DNA of 64,000 bases, from assembly GCF_014805685.1 (NCBI RefSeq), contig NC_060898.1, forward strand, positions 4,558,501-4,622,500, given 5' to 3'. Source of the DNA: Silurus meridionalis (lineage: Eukaryota > Chordata > Actinopteri > Siluriformes > Siluridae). Shown one piece after another: positions 21,826 through 34,060 of the stretch (positions within the stretch are counted from its first letter, which is position 1; the number at the start of each line of letters is the position of its first letter). The translations under genes and the position numbers were made by a program. The notes under the pieces were generated by a model. The model saw only the letters and a list, made by a program, of their open reading frames with translations. It did no database searches and had not been told where the DNA came from.

Positions 21826-24800
21826 CTATGTAGTGTTTCAAATGTTCTTGTATCCTCTAGGTTCTCAAGTTTCTTCTCACCTCTCAGAAAACATTCCAAG
21901 TGGCCTCGGTTACTTGAATGCCCATGGATATGAACAAGTGTGAAAGACTTACCATTCAGCTCAGACATGGTATATTCTGCCTTACACATGGTGGTTCTGG
22001 GATGAATATTGCACTGATACACTGGTGTTTCTTCCACATCATTCGTGTTTTAGCCACACTCAATGTTCTGGAGCTAGGCTTTGTTCTTATTGTGAACACA
22101 AATGATAGAATAATTACCGAAAACCACATTTCAGGTCAGGTTCAAGCTACCCTAATGTATTCCTTTCTGGCAGTCTTCTTTCAAGGATCTTTTCTTTATC
22201 GTGTTAGTTTGGCTTGTGCGGTTTATTGGCTACCAATTTGGGCTGTCAAGAAAACTCAGTGAAAGAATATTTCATCCATATATTCCACAAGGCTTGCTCA
22301 GTGACCATTTGAAAGTCTAATTTGGAATGGGATGTTGTGCGAGCAACTGGCATTATGTTTAATGGCAATTGTCTGAACCTTCGTCGATCCTTTCTTATAA
22401 TTCTACACTTCACATTGACTCTGGTATGATGGCCTTGTCAGATTGATCAGATTAGACGTGCAGAAATAAACAAAGGAATTAAAGAGAAATGGAGGGGGAA
22501 TCGCATCTCACATGTTCCCAGAGATGAAGTGAGTGCGCCGGCTTATCTCTGAAGACCGGTCGGCTTAGAAAAGACGGAGTCAATAGGAATGACTTCATCA
22601 CTCCCGCACAAATTTGGTTGACTTTGAATTGTGACGCCTGAAAGGTTTTAATTTCCAGCGCGAGATGAAGAACTTTCCCTGAGGCAGCGTGTTTGGTTAG
22701 TGTGTCCCCTTTTCCTCGCTTAATTCACCTTCACAATTATTTATCATTGATTGAAATGGTTTTCGTCGGCGTGTTTATTGCAGCGAAAAGAAACAGAGCT
22801 GTTTTTCTGATTTGCTACGAGGACCAAAAGTTACTTTTGGAGATTGAGACGGATCAAGCAGTGCGAATTAACTTTAGGCTCGCTCCCTCGTCTCACTTTA
22901 GCGCGGCATTGCTGACACCATGACGAGGCTTGAGGCAGAACCTGGTTGCTCTTGTTACGTCCCTGCCTGACAGACATCACACAGGGTCCAGCCACCACTT
23001 GAAGGTTAATGATGGCCACCAGCGCTGTGCCCCACTCACTGGTACAGACGGACAAACAACCATTTGACGGCTGTCTCTCATATCACTTTCCACATCCCCT
23101 GTGTGCTCATAAATTCTTTTGGCGGTACTTACTTCTGACTCGCTGGAAAAGAAATAAAAGAAGAGAAGAGACTGGGGGTCTGCAATCAAGTCTGGAAGAA
23201 ATATCATTATTTGAATACCATGGAATTCTGAATCAGACACACTGAATTAGACACACTTGATTGGAAAAGTTAAGGTCCATCTACATTGTAATTGTTCCCA
23301 TTTAAATCTGTTCAGTAGTGTAAACCAGTTTTTAAAATAAAAAAATGATCTTTGTAATAGTTTTTGAATCATTTTAAAGTCTTCCTTTTTATTAAGTGCG
23401 CTATGAACACGTTAAAATGCAAAATAGGATTTGTTTATTTGATATTTATGGTTTCTAATATCTGCCATTGGTGGACAGTAAGGAAGCACTTTCACTGTAT
23501 CAGAATATTTACAGTTTTTTATTTTTTGCTGTAGTTTTATAACATTAATATTACAGAAAGATCATTGTTTGCATATCATCATTTTATATTTATTAAAATT
23601 AATGAAACTTTCAGAATGGCCTGGAAGTTTTCCAGCAATAATTTGATAGCTAGTGACAAGCTAGTGCGATTTGTAGCAGGCTTTTCCAAGTGTATCTGCC
23701 AAATGGCGTAAATGTTGTCATTTAAAAAATTACTTTTGTAATTACTTCAAAATAGTTATCTTTTTTTGAAAGGGAACAAGTGCACTATACAAAGGATAAA
23801 AAAGTATGGTTTTTAATATCTGACATTGTTGGACAGTGAGGAAGCATTTTTACTTTATTAAGTATATTTTTTTAAGTTTGTTCTTTGCCAGAGTACTTAA
23901 TTTTTTTATGCTTTATGAATAATATCTTAATTTTTACTCCACTACATTATAGAACAACATGTTCCTTTCTACTTTTTTTGTAAAATGGAAATTTTGTAAA
24001 ATTAATGTGTCTTGACCACAACATTAACACCATGGTTCTTTTGAAAGTGTTGCAGCCATTAAAGACAATTCATTTAGTTTGTTATTTATGTATTTGAAAA
24101 AAAAAATAGGAGTAAATATTCAGTGTAATTAATGCATTTGGTATTTATAAAAAAAAAAATCACATTTGCCCTCATGGGAGAATCGGGTCATGGAAAAATA
24201 TGGGTTCAAAACAAATATTGATTAAAACTAGTTGGGTGATGTTCCATTCTCCTGTGGTTCATAATTTTTATGGGCAGTTTTTTTTACTGTCATAGACATA
24301 CAGCAAAAGAACCGTTACTCCAAACACTCTCTGTTTCGGCTTTTCAATAAGGCCTGGAAACTTGGTAGTGGGTTAGTTTGGTACACGCTTCACATAATGT
24401 TTTTTTTTGTTGTAAAACTTTTCTTCGGAGCGAAATTCGTTTTTGTGTTCATTTTAGTTGAACTTTAGTCAATGTACCAGTCACCCTTCCACTGCCTTAT
24501 TGGAAGGCTGAGACAGAAAGTGTGTATGGAGTAAATGTTCTCTCACTGTGTGTCTGTGACAATAAAAAATCTGTCCATAAAAAAAGGTATGAAGCACAGG
24601 AGAATGGAACAGAAAATGAACAGTAGCTCCCATAGATCTGTACTTTTACTTTTAATACTTGAGTGCATTCAAAAGCAAGTACTGTACTTTTGTATTTTTT
24701 ACTCTAAGGAGTATTTTTATTTTTAATAGAGTAATATTTAAGAAGAAGATGTAAACTTTAATAAAGTACAAGAGCGATGTATTTCATCCACAACGATCAG

Positions 24801-25860
24801 AATGCAAGACCCCCCAATCCAATCGCATCCATAAGTCTTCTGGTCTCCTGCACTAGCACTATTGGTACACAGTAATAAAAAAAAAGGAGAGGAACAATCC
24901 AAACGAATAAATGGCGCATTTGATGGCCATCTCTGTGGCATATCTGTGGATATTTCGTCTGATCTCACAGGCAGGCAAGCTACCGGAGATGTTTTCCTTC
25001 CATCACTAAGACAACTATGTGCAATCTGTCGCTGCCTTCACTTTGCCTTAGTCACAGACAGGAGCGAGTGACCCCCGGAGCCCATTTCGGATGGCAATAA
25101 CAGCCTCCATTTACCACGCAGGCCAGTGGAGAGAAATGGAGGAAGGTTGCGCAGGAGCTCAGCTGTGAGTGATGGATGTAATAATTGTGGAATCTAACCT
25201 CCATGTGCAAGTCTCTCTGAGGAACTGCCTCTCAGCATAATGCAATGGTGGAAAACAAATGCATTTGTTTATTTTATCCCATCGCCTTAGCATAGCTGCT
25301 GCGATATAACCCTGTATGGATAAAACAAGGTTATGACCTAATTATCACAAATCTTTTAGATGCTTTGAGTTGGGCTGGCCCTCAGAGCGATAAAGAGGCA
25401 AAAGGGAATGAGCGAAGAGCAGTATCCGTGGAATATTAGCCAGGTATAAAGGAAAACACAATGAAGCATCAGTGTCAGGGTGGTGTGATACACTTATCGT
25501 TATGAAACATCCATAACCTGTTAATACATACATAATAACAGCCATAAAATAGTGTTGTTGCCTTACCAGTATATCATTTGTCTTTCTGTTTTCAAAGCAA
25601 TATCATAAGAAAATGGCATCTTACAGAGAAAGTGGAAAGAAAGTCCTCTGGTGGAAAACTTTCAGCTACAGCTTTACTTTTGAGCGTTCCAACCCGCTGA
25701 CATTGGAGACTCATTATGTAAAATGCTACTTACAAACAATGTCTCTATGTTAACAAGTTCATATTGTTGAATTGGTTATGAAGCATCTATTATACAAGGG
25801 CTTGTGCGTTTTGTTATAAATATATAAAAATATCATTCAGAATGAGTGCATTAAATTTAG
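21826..25860. other. Intergenic; includes a local duplication and possible hAT and SINE debris
   Basis: 21826-23340 shows nothing recognised. 22740-23150 has some CpGs and no repeat signs. A diverged direct duplication lies around 23344-23530 and 23726-23880. Fragments near 23675-23714 (ctgccaaatggcgtaaatg), 23930-23955 and 24625-24750 (gtacttttactttt; agagtaatattt) resemble a SINE tail and pieces of the hAT-like element at 56019, too weakly for a firm call. 24750-25860 is unremarkable. Confidence 0.4.
23447..23500. repeat. Diverged direct repeat, unit 1 (partner at 23805-23857)
   Basis: tatggtttctaatatctgcc followed by attggtggacagtaaggaag; 358 bp further on stands tatggtttttaatatctgac followed by attgttggacagtgaggaag. 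Weaker similarity extends to both sides (T-rich flanks), so a block of about 150-190 bp was probably duplicated. Confidence 0.6.
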
Positions 25861-25861
25861 C

Positions 25862-25912
25862 GATGGATGGATGGATGGACGGACGGACGGACGGACGGAC
25901 GGACGGACGGAT
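25862..25912. repeat. Microsatellite (GGAT)n-(GGAC)n
   Basis: Three to four GATG units merge into about nine GGAC units, then revert to ggata. Confidence 0.95.
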
Positions 25913-25984
25913 AGGAGGGGAACTGGTAGCTTTGTGGTTAAGCCATTGTACTTTAGATAAGAAGATAAATTCCAGACTTCCTTA
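25913..25984 (+). repeat. Possible SINE head (C-type)
   Basis: gtagctttgtggttaagcca then ttgtactttagataagaag resembles the tRNA-like head of the SINEs at 10211 and 61742. It is cut off by the microsatellite at 25985. Confidence 0.4.
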
Positions 25985-26043
25985 GCAAGCAAGCAAGCAA
26001 GCAAGCAAACAAGCAAGCAAGCAAGAAAGAAAGAAAGAAAGAA

Positions 26044-26084
<41 letters not shown>

Positions 26085-26164
26085 GGAAGGAAGGAAGGAA
26101 GGAAGGAAGGAAGGAAGGAAGGAAGGAAGGAAGGAAAAAGGCAGGCAGGCAGACAGACAGACAG
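25985..26164. repeat. Compound tetranucleotide array GCAA-GAAA-GACA-GGAA-GGCA-GACA
   Basis: 180 bp of ordered blocks, each motif one substitution from the next: (GCAA)n to about 26024, (GAAA)n to 26044, (GACA)n to about 26084, (GGAA)n to about 26134, then GGCA and GACA. Confidence 0.95.
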
Positions 26165-26308
26165 TCTCCTAGTTCAAGTGAATGGAAAAATTCTAGTGCA
26201 TCTAAAGACCTTCATTACTATTGTGTGCCTCTATCTTTGTGTTATAAATGTTGGGGGAAGAATTACATATGGCTGGGTGTCCCAATACTTTTGTTCATAA
26301 TGTGTATG
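26165..26308 (-). mobile_element. Family A fragment (A10)
   Basis: agttcaagtgaatggaaaaa, ctattgtgtgcctctatct, gggggaagaattacatatgg and gtcccaatacttttgttcat match one end of family A. The other end is missing; the tetranucleotide array abuts it. Confidence 0.65.
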
Positions 26309-27015
26309 TTTACATTGGGCTCATGTTTCCTTAAATGCAGACTTCTTCGCCTTTACTGCCTTACTTCTATTTTCTAGCTATTGTTTGTTTTTTATATAAA
26401 CCATTAACCCATTTCAGTTGATTGAGGGAGATGCTACAGAAATGAGACAGTGCCAGACCTTCAGTACCACACCCCCTTAACCCTGCCTCGAATCTAAATG
26501 CTTGTGTGTCAAGCACTGTCCAACAAAAAAACGTTGGCTGAACTGGTATGTTACAGGAAAAAATGAAAAGACCCCGATCTAGGATTGAAAAAAGTGGTCA
26601 TTCAGCAACATGCCACCGAGAGTTGCAATCTTAGCGAGCCGTGACTGCAGCATGATTACCGAACGGTGTGAGGCATAATTTACCTGCAAAGTGTGCCATT
26701 GTGTTCGGCCCATGCCACACACCTTTCTTTTATCAAAGTGAAGAATGGCCTCATCAACTGCAGCCAGTGCTGAGAACCGAGTTAGCAGCTCCAAAAGTCA
26801 GGAATCGTTTTAACCCCTCTGTGTTCCCTCTACGCACAGAAAAGGTGAAACAGGGACAAAAGAGCCCTGGCTGCCCACGCCGCAAGGAGGACTCGCGTGC
26901 ACAAAAAAAGTCACCACATTTTCCATCTTCACATGTTTTCGGTTATTATTTTAAAAAAGTAAATCTGATGCAAACAGTATCTGACAGCTTTAAATAATTA
27001 ACTAGAGAAAACAGT
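26309..27015. other. Intergenic, nothing recognised
   Basis: A 109-codon open frame at 26668-26997 has no family character or splice context. No repeat recognised. Confidence 0.4.
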
Positions 27016-27079
27016 TCCATCCATCCATCCATCCATCCATCCATCCATACATACATACATACATACATACATACATACC
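27016..27079. repeat. Microsatellite (CCAT)n-(ACAT)n
   Basis: About eight CCAT units followed by about nine ACAT units. Confidence 0.95.
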
Positions 27080-27184
27080 ACCTTAATTTAAAAAAAAGTT
27101 GGAAAAATGTAAAATGTAAATAAAACCCGAATGGAATTATTTGCAAATCTCATAGTGTCCCAACTCTTTTGGAATTGTGGCTGT
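27080..27184. mobile_element. DNA-transposon ends, internally deleted
   Basis: The left part has aaaagttggaaaaatgtaaa then aatgtaaataaaa; the right part reads catagtgtcccaactctttt then ggaattgtggctgta. This resembles the two ends of a common fish nonautonomous element with a tacaaccccaattcc-type terminus. The interior is gone. Confidence 0.45.
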
Positions 27185-27200
27185 AAATCTTTACTGTAAT

Positions 27201-27238
27201 GTATATTTAGCTTGTTCTGCTAAACAAGCTAAATATAC
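27201..27238. repeat. Perfect hairpin, 16-bp stem
   Basis: gtatatttagcttgtt (27201-27216), a 6-base loop ctgcta, then the exact complement aacaagctaaatatac (27223-27238). Origin unknown; it lies just after transposon-end debris. Confidence 0.9.
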
Positions 27239-27820
27239 CGCACTACCGTATCCAATGTACCGCACTTCCAGAATGAGCTAATCCCCTTCACATAATTGCC
27301 CATTGTGGTTCTGTTTGGAATTGGCAACCTGAGGACAAATCCCCACAGCTGGAACCCTTCATTTTACATTTCTGATTGCCTGGAGGATTTCATTCATTTG
27401 CTCTCATTTTTAATTGAGGTTTTGTTGGATGGACAGAGATTCAAATAGGTGGGTGGTGTCTAGGGGTTAGGTTGACGTTTGTCCAAACTCATCTCTACAG
27501 CTGTGGGGTTGTATTAAAAGATGAAGCTAGATTGCATAGAAGAATGTTGAATATATGCTGAGGTGTTAACATTGCAACACAAAACTTATAATAGGCAGAA
27601 GGGGAAAAAATTACCACTTTTAGCATTGTTGTTACATTTTTGCTAAATAAACAGATAACAGCATGTAAAGAGCACATAATACTTTGTGATTTTACCACCC
27701 GGAGGTCAGAACTCTGCACACTTGCTTTATATTGTTTTGGTGCCCTGGTAACCCTCACCAGAAACAAATGTATGCTTTTCAATCAACATCTTGAACCTAA
27801 CCTAACCTAACACTATCCTA
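27239..27820. other. Intergenic, nothing recognised
   Basis: AT-rich sequence. Three cctaa units at 27796-27810 precede the mariner element. Confidence 0.4.
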
Positions 27821-28327
27821 CGAGGTGGTATCAAAAAGGTTTTGAGACTGTTCGAACAAAGAGCAAACTTCTGTATGAAACTGGCCAAATCTGCCACCGA
27901 GATGCTGCAACGAGTCGTTTGAGGTGTTTTGAGTGGCATGCTGAGAAGTACATCACTGGAAGATGACGAGAGATCAGGAAGACCTTCAACAAAACCGTTC
28001 GGCAACTTGTGCATAAAGATCGTTGGAGAACAGTCCACAGGATCTCACTTTCGCACCCATCCTACTCGCTAGATTTGACTCCTGCAGACTTCGCCCTCAG
28101 GTCACTATTTTGACACCACTGCGGAGATCCGGCATGAACTGCAGAAGGTGCTTGACAGGCTTAAAAAAAGACTTCCAGGACATAGTCCAGAAGTAGCAGG
28201 AATGCAGGGAGTGATGTATTGCTGTGCAAGGGAACTATTTTGAAGATGATCGTGTGTAAATGTAGATAAATAAAGCACTTTATTTTTGTAAACAGAGCAA
28301 GTCTCAAAACTTTTTGATACCACCGCT
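27821..28327 (+). mobile_element. Mariner-like element, internally deleted (M1)
   Basis: Terminal inverted repeats: cgaggtggtatcaaaaaggt at 27821 and the complement of ctttttgataccaccgct at the right end. The inside reads, over several frames, pieces of a mariner transposase: a SATEMLQRVV-type helix region, HILLA-like bits, and SYSLDLTPADF-like catalytic end. It is missing the central DDE segment and cannot be functional. TA duplication is present at the left only. Confidence 0.82.
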
Positions 28328-29604
28328 TGTTTAATCTTGGTCTGATTAGCATTTGCTGCCTTATTGCTGTTAAATCTTAATTTTATTCCAATGTTGTACA
28401 AGATGTAAGAATTTACATCTTGTAGTTTTTTTATTTAAGTGGGGTGTTAAATACCTATCTGGATAAGCAAATACCTATACCTAAATCTTATTGTGACATC
28501 TTGGAGCATTTGATCGCTACAGCTTGCTATTTCAGAGTAAAATACTTTTTGTACACAGTATAACATCTAGACCACCCATCAGACATGATACCGACTCTTC
28601 AACATCTAGCATTGAATTACTGGTATTGCAAATTTAGCACATGTTCTAAAAATCAATGTTTGCCGATACCAGAGGGAGTGAAAATATGTAACTGTAGAGC
28701 TAATTCATTGATGCTGATACATCTAGAACTGAACAATATTAATGTTTTCCGTCTGTGTTATTCAGTATGTTAGACAATCTGTATTGTTTCAGTACTGTAC
28801 AGTACATAGTTCCTGGCGCATGCAGGATAAAAAGACTTTAGCATATAGAAACTCTAAGAGTAACTGCTCATAACTGAACTGTAGGTGTGCTACACATGCC
28901 TGATTAATGCTGTATTATTGTTAGCCCTTGAAATATATGCAGTCTATTATTGAGCAGGGTTACAATTCTTTATGATGGAGGTCTTGTTTTGCTAGTACAA
29001 TATCTCAACGTTGAAAGAGTGGAGTGGAAAATCAAGTGTGAAGTATCGTGACAATTTTTTCCCAGACCGTGCTCTGCATTTTTTGTTTCACAACAACTAT
29101 TTGATGGAACATGGCAACATAAAATACAACAGTCAGATTTCTAGTGTAATAAGGAAAACTGTAAAGATGTAATGTTTGTATTCAGATTTATATGAGATAT
29201 GAACCACATCAGAAACATTAGGGTAAAAAAAATGCCAGAGGTAGAAACACCAGTGGTGTCAACACAGTGTGTGAAATCTGTAGCAGTTTCTCAACCTCAG
29301 CTTCATCACTCAAGTTCATGCCTCATCGAATTTCATCTTACAAACACATGGCAGCATATGGTATATATTCTTCACAATGGATTGGTTTATTACATTATAA
29401 ATTTGGATGCTTTTTTTCCTTACTACGTTTCTCAAGAGCCAAATATGATAGGATTCTTCCAGCACTCAGCAATCAAACATCCAGCTTGTAACACACATTG
29501 ATCTACCAATTTCTTTCCTCTATTAGAGAGAAGTAGCCTAATTTTCTTATTTCACCACTTAGTACTTAGACTGTACTGAGCATGCCTTAAAAACCAATTT
29601 TAAT
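28328..29604. other. Intergenic, nothing recognised
   Basis: AT-rich; no repeat or exon identified. A 100-codon frame at 29199-29501 looks random. Confidence 0.4.
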
Positions 29605-29815
29605 GTTTGATCCCCGGTCAGGAAATCAACCCCAGCCATTAGGGTTGCACAAGCCGGTGCACTCTTAGTGCCGGTCTCAAGCCCGGATAAATGGGGAGGG
29701 TTGCGTTAGGAAGGGCATCCAGCGTAAAACGTGCCAAATAAAACATGCGGATCATGAATACGGATGATCCGCTGTGGCGACCCCTAAAGGGAGAAGCCAA
29801 AAGAAAGTTTTTTAA
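29605..29815 (+). mobile_element. RTE-like LINE 3' tail (F4)
   Basis: tgcacaagccggtgcactct, ggataaatggggagggttgc, ggaagggcatccagcgtaaa and tggcgacccctaaagggaga form the noncoding 3' end of RTE-type elements in fish. The last part matches the tails of F1 and F3. Only the tail is present. Confidence 0.75.
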
Positions 29816-31569
29816 TTTGGTCAACTTTTTTGGCATTTTTCCTTCTCCCAGTCCTAATGTACATTTCCAATCTGGTCTTAACCAGATGCAAGCTGAAATA
29901 GAGCACCTCTACTCTTATTGACAATATTAACTTTTTGTTCCTTGTGTATAATGTATTTGTATTTGGTTCTATCCACAATTAACATTCAAAATGGCTCTCT
30001 GGATCTGTTCTTTTGAGCTGATTTTTATCCCCTGTAACATTCTGATCATATTATTATTAGACTTGCTCCTGGTGTACATCTGGAGGTATGAGACTTGCAG
30101 TGTGTCGGTGGTGGGTTTTCTGAAAACCGCTCCACTTCACCCCACATCCCTGGGTTCAAGCTAACTTTGCAGAAGTAATTATAGTAGCAAAGGAAGTCTG
30201 TAGACATGCTGTTTAATAAGTGTGACATTACTTAAGCCCCCCAGCTGGTAGTAGAAGCCAAATGTAATATTTCCTGAGAGGACCAGATGAAGGGATTTGT
30301 ACAAAGAGATACACCTAGCCTCGAATAAAAGAGACACAAAATCCCGGCACACATAAATGGATTACACCGCTTTAGTACGAGGGAATCTAATTTTAATACT
30401 ACAAGAAAGGGGTCATGATCGGGTAAGTTTTAAAAACAAGAGTGCAGCCCGGCTTGTTATGTGGAGATTTTTTTACTTTGACATTATGAGTGTTGAGGGA
30501 GTTTGGAACCACCATGTATTATTGGAGGAGGACTTCTGCCAACCTTTAGTCTTGGCTCTCTGCTCTTGTTTGCCTTGGGCGGTAAGCTCATCTAAGACTC
30601 TGTGTGTCTGTCTACACACTGAGGAAGATTTTGTAGCAGGATTTCAATCTCTTACTGTCAATCAGGCGGTGTACTAGGATCTGCTCAACTTTACCATTGT
30701 GTGTGTCTCCAAGTTTGGCTCTTCTCTCTCAGATTTTTGTCCTGCTTTAAAAAAAAAGATCAAAAATCAAGACCTTTTAAAGCACTTACTGGATTTCCTG
30801 TTAATCCATGAATCGTTTCTAGAATGCACGATACTACAGTAGGAAATTGGAGCAGCTCACTTCTAGAACACTAAATAACTTAATGAAGATGTGTACATGA
30901 ATACTGTTGTTCATCACAGATGTAGATTTTTGTTTAATTTATGAAGATTAATGAAGGTAGCAAAGAAGATAAATGTCAGTGTGGCTGAATTCTAGAAATC
31001 CAACAAATCATGGTGTTTTTTAATCAAATGAGTATTTGCACCAGTGGCACTGACCTACATTTACAACATAAATTCTGATATTTGTTCGATTAAATTGTAT
31101 TACTTTATTCCCAACAGTTTATTCTCTTCATTTCGTAGTGTTTCTCTTGGCTGCACTGCTTCCAGTACGTGTATGTGGATGTTACATTTTTTGTCCAATC
31201 AGATTTTAGCCTCTATGTGCTGCCATGTCAATCTAATCTGCCCAGGGCCTTTAAAGTCAGTACTGCTGGCCTTTTTTACCATAGTCTCTATTAGCAACAG
31301 GTCTGTTTCTTTAACCAATCAGATTTCATATTTGCCTCACAGGGCAGCTAGCTGGCCCAGAATAGTGTCAGCATTTTTCCGTCCTTTGATTGGTTGGTCA
31401 GAGGGAAACTGTTGCAGCCAAGTTTAACTGGCAAACGTGTGTAGCTTGGCACACATGAATACATCTAAGTTAGACTTTTTTATGCCTATGGAGAAAGAGA
31501 AATTGATTTGGTCTCGGACATACTTAAAAATAAATTTTTAAGAAAAGCTAGACATTGAATTTAGAATAG
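29816..31569. other. Intergenic, nothing recognised
   Basis: Two longer open frames (30357-30677, 31044-31427) show no family signature. Repeated caatcagat/gattggttggtc words at 31190-31400 hint at an old inverted structure, but not enough to call an element. Confidence 0.35.
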
Positions 31570-31814
31570 AAGAATAGCCTTTATTTGTCACATATACATT
31601 ACAGCACAGTGAAATTTGTTCTTCGCATATCCCAGCTTGCTTAGAAGCTGGGGTCAGAGCACAGGGTCGGCCATGATACGGCGACCCTGGAGCATAGAGG
31701 GTTAAGGGCCTTGCTCAAGGGCCCAAGAGTGGAAGCTTGGCGATACCGGGGCTTGAACCCTCGACCTTCTGATCGGTAACCCAGCGCCTTAACCGCTGGA
31801 GCTACCACTCCCCA
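31570..31814 (-). repeat. tRNA-derived SINE (B3), best preserved copy
   Basis: Full-length relative of B1: tttatttgtcacatatacat tail, cggccatgatacggcgaccc, agggttaagggccttgctca, and a tRNA head with gcttgaaccctcgaccttc (B-box, complement) and ggtaacccagcgccttaacc. Good conservation suggests it is the youngest of the four B copies. Confidence 0.85.
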
Positions 31815-33164
31815 TTATAAGGAGAGCTTGGCCAAACCTGAAGCTAGCTAGCTTGTCTCAGCCCGGGAAAGGGTTTGTTCACCACTTCCAGACCAGTGAA
31901 TACGAGCGTACCACTAGATTACATCCTCTGAGGAGCGGTGCACATTATGAGTCCTCATCTCTAGTGAGTAGGTTGTATTTTATTTAATTTTTCATGTTTT
32001 TGTCATGTTATTAGACAAATACTGATTCTAAACTGCTCCAGATGATGTAGGTGGCACAGTTGTGGTTGTAGTGTAGAGGTTGGAGTCTTAAATGGGTTTC
32101 TTGCTTTAGTAAAATGGTATTCACCCTCCATATGTGAGATGCCTCTCTCTGTGATGCCATGCGTTGTTATAATGCATTTTTGTATAGTATTGATGGGTTC
32201 TATAATTGCATCGTGATAGTGGTGGTATAAAGAAGTGGATTAAGTCGGGTAAGTCCCCACTAAAGGCCCAGGTACCAAATGCACGGCCTGCCACTGATTT
32301 GCACAAGTACAAACATAGACACATTTTCACTTTTTATAGTCAAAAATGATATATCCACCTGAGGTAATGCAGCATTAGATTCAGCAGGAGCCTTAAGTAC
32401 TTCTAGCAATATTTGCTGTTTTATAAAACAGTCTAAAAAAGAAATCAATCATACTAAAATGTAGCTAAGCAAGTGAACATCAACCATCTGTTCTTTCTAA
32501 ACATCCAATTCCACATGTACACCCTTGTTGATGTAAAACATCAAACGTGAAAAAAAATGTTAATCAGTAAAATACAAATTGAAGGTTAGGCAAGACTATT
32601 TGCACATTTGCTATTCAAGCTAACACAGACTGAAAGACATTTTATGGACAACCAGACTTCAGTAGTCTATTTAGCCAGTATATTCTCCCTGTGTCCTTCA
32701 GGAATGGCTCATATTCCATAATGGCCATGCTTTAGGATTTTATTGCATGTTTGTGTCCTGACCTGCCCTAAGCCATGCTGCTTGTGCTGTGAAGGTGAAT
32801 TGACATGTTTGTCTGTGTTTGCAGAAGTTCAAGTTACACACATGTCAAAGATGCATGAATGACAGTCTCACCTGTCTATTGTACCAACAAAGGCAACCAG
32901 ATAACAAAATGAAAGGTATGGTGGGTAGAGGCAAAGTGCATCCTAACAAAGCATTTGTATTGCAACTTTCTTCACATCTCCAAAACAAAACAGTTAACTA
33001 TAACTATAATATTATTACATATAAAATAAGAAATAAAATGAATAAAATAACAGAAATTCCAACTCCAAAGAGCAGTTTTAATGATTTTACAGATCTCAAT
33101 TTGTGCTGTTTTACTATCTTTAAAGTGGATGTTTCTTTTCCTTTGTTGAGCTGTTGCTCCAATG
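31815..33164. other. Intergenic, nothing recognised
   Basis: No repeat family recognised. An exon-like stretch bounded by tttgcag (ends 32824) and gtatgg lies near 32825-32915. It encodes nothing recognisable and is not called. Confidence 0.4.
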
Positions 33165-33474
33165 GGAGTGACTTGCTATAGAGCTCTGACCTCAACCCTA
33201 CTGTACACTTTGAATGAATTTGAGTGCTGACTGTACCCCAGGCCTCCTCACCTCACCTACATCAGTACCTGACTTTACTAACACCCTTGTGTCTGAATGA
33301 GCACAAATCTCCAAAGCACAAATTCTAGTGGAACATCTTCCCAAAAGAGTAGAGGTCAGAATAAAAGCAAAATTGGGGATTAACTGTGGAATGGGATGTA
33401 AAAAAAAAAGCAAAAAAGCACCTACGAATCTTATGGTCAGGTGTCCACAAACTTCTGTTCACACTGTATAGTGT
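33165..33474 (+). mobile_element. Family A fragment (A5)
   Basis: agagctctgacctcaaccct, ctcacctacatcagtacctg, gtggaatgggatgtaaaaaa and tcaggtgtccacaaacttct, ending ctgtatagtgta. The 5' part is missing. Confidence 0.78.
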
Positions 33475-34060
33475 AGCTTTAAAGAAATCTGCTTAGTAAT
33501 ACTACTGCCTAGCTTTGACTCTGTTGTGTTACTTTTCACTTCATCATTTATTGCTCATTTAAAAAAAAATATATAGTTTTGTTTCTTAATTGCATGTAAT
33601 TGCAGCAGAGGTGCACTCTCCAGACAAATCATTCTTTTTTTGAGAGTTCCAAATGCTAATTTGTGGGTCGTTAGCATACAGATACATTGTAGATGATTAA
33701 CAACATTTTGTTTGGTAATTCTGCCATAATGACGGTCTTAATTTGGTCAATTCTCACTCTCACCCACGCAGACATCCATTACTGACTCTCTGTAAGTGAC
33801 AGAGGTGAAAGTACGTCATGCACGAGAGTCGGGTTTAAATCCTGCCCTTTTCTGTTGTACCTCATGGACGCAGCAGCCATATTTAAGATGTCAAATGAAC
33901 GAGTTCCACAGTTTATTCAATGATATTTTATCAACTACTAGCTGCTTTGAGAAGAAACAGGGCTAAGTAATGAGAATTTGTCCTGAGAATAACCTGACCG
34001 CTGATGAAGTACTGGATGATTATGCAGGATGACAAAAAAAAGAAGGTTATGGCTTATTAC
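33475..34060. other. Intergenic, nothing recognised
   Basis: AT-rich with no repeat or exon identified. Confidence 0.4.

Noticed and set aside
25862..26164. Possible CRISPR-like array
   Set aside because: Units are 4 bp with no spacers; a microsatellite in a vertebrate genome.
26668..26997. 109-codon open frame on the + strand
   Set aside because: Composition looks random and no motif is recognised.
27796..27812. Three CCTAA units resembling telomeric repeats
   Set aside because: The vertebrate telomere unit is CCCTAA, and three imperfect units are not evidence of an interstitial telomere.
30357..30677. 106-codon open frame on the + strand
   Set aside because: No family signature; not flanked by convincing splice sites or a promoter.
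31044..31427. 127-codon open frame on the + strand
   Set aside because: No signal peptide, domain or splice context recognised; reported only as a possible old repeat.
31740..31814. tRNA gene
   Set aside because: The B-box-like sequence belongs to a SINE head; no complete cloverleaf could be drawn.
32825..32915. Exon-like stretch with tttgcag before it and a gtatgg donor after it
   Set aside because: No recognisable peptide and no partner exon; cag/gt pairs of this quality arise often by chance.
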